Origin: Planctomycetia bacterium
GTDB taxonomy: Bacteria; Planctomycetota; Planctomycetia; Pirellulales; UBA1268
NCBI GenBank assembly: GCA_021414115.1
Contig: JAIOPD010000025.1
Location: forward strand, 1 to 46,437
Direction of reading: 5' to 3'
Length of the DNA: 46,437 nucleotides
A model generated the notes under the pieces. That model ran no database searches. It saw only the letters and a list, made by a program, of their open reading frames with translations, and was not told where the DNA came from. The translations under genes and the position numbers were made by a program. This document shows, one piece after another, positions 42,464-46,437 of this stretch. Each line of letters opens with the position of its first letter. Position 1 is the first letter of the stretch.

Positions 42464-42566
42464 CAGAAAACTCCTCAACGAAGCCGTGAAATCATCGACG
42501 AAACCATCCCCGGAAGCGTAGCATCGCGGTGGACGAGCCTCCAATTCCGGGTGCGATGGCCACGCG
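42464..42566. promoter_or_regulatory. Short divergent region between the metalloprotease and the phosphotransferase
   Basis: 103 bp must contain both promoters. No clear -35/-10 pairs or inverted repeats were found. Confidence 0.25.
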
Positions 42567-43643
42567 ATGTCCGGTCCCGACTCCACCGTGCCCGATCTCC
42601 GCGGATTGTGCGCCGCGTGGCTGGGGGATCGCGACGTCGTGATCGAGCCCGTGGTGTCGGAAGGTTTCAGCGGGTCGCGTCTCTATCAGGTGTGTCGCCC
42701 GACGGGCGCTGCCTGGATGCTCAAATCATGTGCGGCCGGGGCTGTCGACCGGGTCGGCTGGGCACACGGGCTGATGCGCCATCTCCGCGATGCCGGTTTG
42801 GAGGAGGTGCCGGTGGTGATGGCCACGCCGGATGGACGCACGCTCGTCAGCGACGCACGCGGCACCGCATGGGAACTCGTGGAACGCATGTCTGGTGTCG
42901 TCACCGACTCTCCCACCCCCGCCCAGGCTGTCGCGGCCGCCAGGTGCCTCGCGCGGATCCATCGGACGGCCGCCTCGATGCCGGGATATCTGCCACGAAG
43001 TGAGGTACCAGCGGCGGTGCGGCGTCGGATCGCGCTGGCGGAGCAGCTCCGCGAAAGCCCGTGGTCGGAGAGACTGTCTCGCGAACCGGGGGCATCGGCT
43101 CAGGGGACTCGCGGCGCGGTGGTCGAACGACTCGAAAGGGCCGTCGCGATCTTCGCTGCGACGGATGGTGCGGCTGCCCTGCGACGCATCATCGGAATGG
43201 AGCTGCCGGTCGTGCCTGTCCAGGCGGTGCTTCGCGATGTCTGGAGCGATCATGTGCTCTATGCCAGCGCTGCATCGGGGCGAATCGCCGGCATCGTCGA
43301 TTTCCATGCCGCAGGGATCGACACGCCGGCCACGGACATTGCGCGGTTGGTCGGCAGTTGGCGCTCGGCGGCGGCCGCTGATGCGCCGCTCCTGCGCCGC
43401 TGGGGGGAGACGGTTGCCGCGTACGAATCCGTCAGAACGCTGTCGCACCCCGAACGGAATCTCATCCCCTGGCTGCACGCCACCGGCGTCCTCTTTGGTC
43501 TCGACAACTGGTTCCGTTGGCTGCTGGCGGAGTCTCGCGAGTTTGTGCGGCCTGTGCGGGCCGTGGCGCGGATCGACCGCCTCCTGTCACAGCTCCCCGC
43601 GGCTATTTCCGGCATCAACGATCACGGTGGCGACGCCGTTTGA
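42567..43643 (+). CDS. APH-family phosphotransferase
   Basis: 358 residues with the aminoglycoside-phosphotransferase/ChoK-like fold. Visible parts: SEGFSGSRLYQV (Gly-rich nucleotide loop), AWMLKSC with the ATP-binding Lys, TAWELVERM hinge, LARIHRTA, the catalytic loop as VLRDVWSDHVLY, and the metal-binding GIVDFHAAGIDTPATDIARL. The catalytic loop departs from the usual HGDLHPGN pattern but keeps the Asp; IVDF fits the DFG-like site. Phosphate acceptor unknown (small molecule or protein). It has two in-frame TGA-free boundaries and ends at the TGA that forms part of the next promoter's -35. Confidence 0.75.
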   Translation: MSGPDSTVPDLRGLCAAWLGDRDVVIEPVVSEGFSGSRLYQVCRPTGAAWMLKSCAAGAVDRVGWAHGLMRHLRDAGLEEVPVVMATPDGRTLVSDARGTAWELVERMSGVVTDSPTPAQAVAAARCLARIHRTAASMPGYLPRSEVPAAVRRRIALAEQLRESPWSERLSREPGASAQGTRGAVVERLERAVAIFAATDGAAALRRIIGMELPVVPVQAVLRDVWSDHVLYASAASGRIAGIVDFHAAGIDTPATDIARLVGSWRSAAAADAPLLRRWGETVAAYESVRTLSHPERNLIPWLHATGVLFGLDNWFRWLLAESREFVRPVRAVARIDRLLSQLPAAISGINDHGGDAV

Positions 43644-43671
43644 CCCTGGAAAAGTCTAGTTTGTAGACTTT
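43640..43671 (+). promoter_or_regulatory. Promoter of the dsbD-like gene overlapped by a palindromic operator
   Basis: TTGACC (43640-43645) and TAGACT (43664-43669), 18 bases apart, form a sigma-70-like promoter. AAAGTCTA (43651-43658) and TAGACTTT (43664-43671) are perfect reverse complements around GTTTG, giving a 21-bp palindrome that spans the spacer and the -10. A dimeric repressor bound there would block polymerase. The GTCTA..TAGAC core resembles BlaI/MecI-type operators; that comparison is from memory. Confidence 0.6.
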
Positions 43672-43757
43672 GGGCGTCGACAATCCCCAGGGATGGGGCG
43701 CCGGCGCGGCCTCCGGACCGCCGGTTTCTGGCATCGTCACTCTCGCCGACGGATCGC
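43672..43757 (+). other. 5' leader of the dsbD-like gene
   Basis: 86 bp of GC-rich sequence from the palindrome to the ATG, without a clear Shine-Dalgarno sequence or hairpin. Confidence 0.3.
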
Positions 43758-46241
43758 ATGCCTCACCTTCGCAGCATCTTGGTCCGGGCGGTCGTCTCCT
43801 GGGGATTCGCGGCCGTCATCGCCGCCTCGGCCTCCGCCGCGGATCTGGCAGGCCGCCTCGGGCTGGCCGCCAATGAGCAAGAAAACCCGCTGGCAGCGGT
43901 CACCGCGGCCCTTGGCGATCCGGTGACGGTGACTGCCGTGATCGAGCCAGGCGACGCCGGCAAACCCGACGCCTTGGCTGTCACGGCCTTGCTCGAGGAT
44001 GGCTGGCACCTCTACGCGATCTCGCAAAAGCCGGGCGGTCCGATTGCCACGAAAATCAAGTTGGCGGCTGATTCTCCGCGGCAGGCATCTGGCGAGTTCA
44101 CCCCCGACACCGCACCTCACAAGCGCACGGTTGACGACGTGCCCGCCTGGAAGGGGCTCGTGATCGAGGAGCACTCGGGCAAGGTCACGTGGCGGGCGGC
44201 TCTTGTCCCGGGAACAGGAGAGGTGCGGGGCGCGGTGAGCCTGCAGCTCTGCCAAGACACCACCTGCCTGCCGCCGCAATCGATCGCGTTCACTGCTCAG
44301 GCCGCAGGGCCGCGGGCAGCGGTGGCCACGCCTGCCGGCGGCGATCTCCGATTCGTTGAGCACGCGCCAGAGCGGGTCCACGCCCGAGTGCGGGCCGCCT
44401 TCGGTCGGCCGGCCGTCGCCGGGTCGTCCGCATGGCCATTGGTGGTGGAGCTCGTGCCGGCGGAGGGCTGGCATCTCTACACACCGGCGGGTTCGGCGGA
44501 GAGCAAGGTTGGGCAGGGCAAGCCCACGATCGTCTCGGCCGCAGCGGGCGACGGTGCCGAGGTCGCGAAGGTTGCAATCTCCAAGGTCACGCCCACGACG
44601 CACGCGGAACTCGTCGAGTCTGGCGCGGTGGACGGTCCGGTGGTGCTCGAGTTGCTCATCGACGCACCGCCTGCGGCCGGCGACGCGGCTCGGACGGTCG
44701 ATGCGATCGTCGGGTTTCAGACATGCAGCGAGCAGACCTGCGACCCGCCCACGGCCGTGAGGCTGAAGATCACGGCCCCGACCGACGCGCCGGCGTCGGG
44801 AGCCATTCGCTTCGAAGACGCCCGCTACGCCGAAGCTGCCAAGAAGCCGCTTGCGTTGGCTGCCCACGACGCCCCGCCTGCGGCGACGAGCACTGCTGTG
44901 ATCCCGGCGATGTCGGCAGCGCCCGCCACGGCCGTGATCCCCGACACGGCGGCGATCCCGGTCTCCGGCGTGCCACTCGCCCTGCCGCTCGCACTCCTCA
45001 TGGGGCTTGCCGGCGGCCTCCTCCTCAACCTGATGCCGTGCGTGCTTCCGGTGCTCGGGCTCAAGCTGATGTCGTTCGCGCAGCAATCGGGCCGCGACCG
45101 CCGCGAAGTTTTCCAGATGAACCTCTGGTATTGCGCGGGCGTGTTTGCGGTGTTCTTCGCTTTGGCGACGGCGAGCGTGGCGGCGAACCTGGGTCTCGGC
45201 AGGGCCAACCTCGCCTGGGGCGAGCAGTTCACCTCGGCTGGCTTCAACATCGCCATGATCGGCATCGTGTTCGCCTTCGCGCTGTCGTTTCTCGGCATCT
45301 GGGAACTCCCGATCCCCGGCTTCATCGGCGAAAAGGCTGGCCACGTGCAATCGCAGGAGGGACCGGCGGGCTCGTTCCTCAAGGGCGTGTTGAGCACGGT
45401 GCTGGCCACGCCCTGCAGCGGTCCCTTCCTGGGCCCGGTGTTCGGCTTCACGCTCTCGCAGCCGACGGCCGTGACCTACGCCGTCTTCGGAGCGATCGCG
45501 ACGGGGATGTGTCTGCCGTACGTCCTCGTCGGCCTCGTGCCCGGACTCGTGAAGTTTCTGCCGAAGCCCGGCGCCTGGATGGCAACGTTCAAGGAGGTGC
45601 TGGGGTTCGTGATGCTCGGCACGGTCGTCTATCTGTTCACGTTTCTGCACCACGAGTGGTTCGTGCCCACGCTCGCGCTCCTGATCGGCATCTGGGCAGC
45701 CTGCTGGTGGGTTGGTCGCGGGCAGGAAAAGACCGGCGTGGTCGGCTTCGGCCGCTGGGTGCAGGCGGCGACGGCAGCGGCGGTCATCGGCTGGAGCGCC
45801 TTCACCCTGCTCGGCCCGGGAGAGTCCGTGATCGAGTGGCAGCAGCCGTTCTCGCGCGACCGGATCGCCGAACTCCGCAAGACCGGCGCCACGGTGATGG
45901 TCGACTTCTCCGCCGATTGGTGTCCGACCTGCAAGTTCAACCTTGCGTATGCGATCGAGACCGACAAGGTGCGGGCGAAGATTGAAAAAAACCGCGTGGT
46001 CCCGGTGCTGGCCGACTGGACCGATGGATCTCCCGAGATCAAGGTCGCGCTCGAGGGCCTCCAGAGTCGGTCGATCCCGGTGTTGGCGATCTATCCGGCG
46101 GCGCAGCCGGGTGAGACGCCTCCCGAGCCGATCGTGCTCCGCGACCTGATCACCGAGTCGCAGGTGCTCGAGGCGCTCGAGAAGGCCGGGCCGTCGCGGG
46201 CCGAAGCCACGGCCTTTCGCTCCGCGTCGACCAGCCGGTAG
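43758..46241 (+). CDS. DsbD-like thiol:disulfide interchange protein
   Basis: 827-residue membrane protein that carries electrons from cytoplasmic thioredoxin across the membrane. Signal peptide at 1-27. The periplasmic part holds two copies of the DsbD N-terminal (DsbC-like) domain: about 45-185 with DGWHLYAISQKPGGP and CQDTTCLPPQ, and about 205-345 with EGWHLYTPAGSAES and CSEQTCDPPT. The transmembrane CcdA-type domain (about 405-700) has its Cys pair in NLMPCVLPVLG (C428) and ATPCSGPFLGPV (C553). The C-terminal thioredoxin domain has DWCPTCK (C722, C725). Classical DsbD has about 565 residues and one N-domain. Distant from other redox genes here. Confidence 0.9.
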   Translation: MPHLRSILVRAVVSWGFAAVIAASASAADLAGRLGLAANEQENPLAAVTAALGDPVTVTAVIEPGDAGKPDALAVTALLEDGWHLYAISQKPGGPIATKIKLAADSPRQASGEFTPDTAPHKRTVDDVPAWKGLVIEEHSGKVTWRAALVPGTGEVRGAVSLQLCQDTTCLPPQSIAFTAQAAGPRAAVATPAGGDLRFVEHAPERVHARVRAAFGRPAVAGSSAWPLVVELVPAEGWHLYTPAGSAESKVGQGKPTIVSAAAGDGAEVAKVAISKVTPTTHAELVESGAVDGPVVLELLIDAPPAAGDAARTVDAIVGFQTCSEQTCDPPTAVRLKITAPTDAPASGAIRFEDARYAEAAKKPLALAAHDAPPAATSTAVIPAMSAAPATAVIPDTAAIPVSGVPLALPLALLMGLAGGLLLNLMPCVLPVLGLKLMSFAQQSGRDRREVFQMNLWYCAGVFAVFFALATASVAANLGLGRANLAWGEQFTSAGFNIAMIGIVFAFALSFLGIWELPIPGFIGEKAGHVQSQEGPAGSFLKGVLSTVLATPCSGPFLGPVFGFTLSQPTAVTYAVFGAIATGMCLPYVLVGLVPGLVKFLPKPGAWMATFKEVLGFVMLGTVVYLFTFLHHEWFVPTLALLIGIWAACWWVGRGQEKTGVVGFGRWVQAATAAAVIGWSAFTLLGPGESVIEWQQPFSRDRIAELRKTGATVMVDFSADWCPTCKFNLAYAIETDKVRAKIEKNRVVPVLADWTDGSPEIKVALEGLQSRSIPVLAIYPAAQPGETPPEPIVLRDLITESQVLEALEKAGPSRAEATAFRSASTSR

Positions 46242-46437
46242 GCCGATGCCTCGGGCGCATCCGATTTTGGTGTGTCGCCTGAAGGGGTTCCGAGTGGTGG
46301 GGCGGGGTTGCCCGTGCCCCGTGAGCCGGACGTTCACTGCGCCCATCCCGGGCTTCGTTCACTCGATGCTGCCTGCGCTTCGGCATCCTGCCTGCGCTGG
46401 CCAGCAACGCCGGCTCTCGGGGCACGGGCAGCCCCTC
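46242..46437 (+). repeat. Structured repeat element, copy C (cut by the window end)
   Basis: A second full core of the dispersed element. Arm 46304-46329 pairs with 46410-46435, with a T/T mismatch at 46322/46417 and one wobble. The flank GCATCCGATTTTGGTGTG and GAGTGGTGGGGCGGGG matches that at 3270-3320. The loop shows GCCC-ATCCC-GGGC and GATGC/GCATC hairpins. The element lies directly behind the dsbD-like gene, as copy A lies directly behind ftsK, in the same relative orientation. Confidence 0.8.

Noticed and set aside
43737-46346. Minus-strand open frame opposite the dsbD-like gene
   Set aside because: Antisense shadow rich in Arg/His/Glu; the + strand has intact redox motifs.

Overview
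The window is GC-rich chromosomal DNA (about two-thirds G+C by eye, not computed) from a bacterium of the Planctomycetota, most likely Pirellulales or a close relative. The evidence is the combination of PEP-CTERM-anchored secreted proteins, an autotransporter-associated beta-strand-repeat protein, a Gfo/Idh/MocA oxidoreductase with a twin-arginine leader, an aspartokinase with a doubled ACT region, duplicated groEL genes, a DUF5117-type zinc metalloprotease and several membrane proteins of planctomycete style. The order-level placement is inference. There are no rRNA or tRNA genes, no CRISPR array and no recognisable transposase.

Layout. 1-14.7 kb is mostly housekeeping: the edge of a DMT-type transporter, ftsK, a small membrane protein in a repeat-rich gap, a response regulator fused to a class III adenylate cyclase, a Gfo/Idh/MocA oxidoreductase, cimA, a DEAD-box RNA helicase, valS with two unusual insertions, and a bifunctional-nuclease-domain protein. 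14.7-16.9 kb is a decayed intergenic stretch (repeat fragments, an ATPase scrap, a PEP-CTERM scrap) followed by two convergent membrane-protein genes. 16.9-21.2 kb is a minus-strand hom / apgM-like / lysC operon for threonine and methionine precursors; its middle gene is broken by a deletion. 21.4-28.6 kb is an M42 peptidase followed by a protein-quality block, groEL1-groES-groEL2-dnaJ-grpE, then two zinc-ribbon genes (fmdB-like, yacG). A textbook sigma-54 promoter lies in front of groEL1.

28.7-31.2 kb carries a membrane protein, a receiver-like protein, a frameshifted DUF6883-like pseudogene and an intergenic region with competing inverted repeats. 31.2-37.3 kb is a three-gene cluster of secreted PEP-CTERM proteins with touching gene ends: a beta-strand-repeat protein, a propeller-like protein, and a protein with two Asp-Thr-Gly motifs like a pepsin-type protease. 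37.4-42.5 kb (minus strand) holds a zinc metalloprotease, a PII-like protein with a shortened T-loop, and two damaged carbohydrate genes (a sialate O-acetylesterase lacking its 5' half and a GH71/99-like hydrolase with an internal deletion). 42.6-46.2 kb has an APH-family phosphotransferase and a long DsbD-like thiol:disulfide protein behind a promoter overlapped by a perfect palindrome.

The most novel-looking signal is a dispersed intergenic element seen at 3270-3500 and again at 46250-46437 (truncated by the window edge), with a related fragment near 4530-4680. Its two full copies end in about 26-bp inverted arms, and the differences between copies include paired, compensatory changes, so the fold appears to be under selection. 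Several genes (apgM-like, the GH-like gene, the esterase, DUF6883) show deletions or frameshifts, which is either real decay or assembly error.
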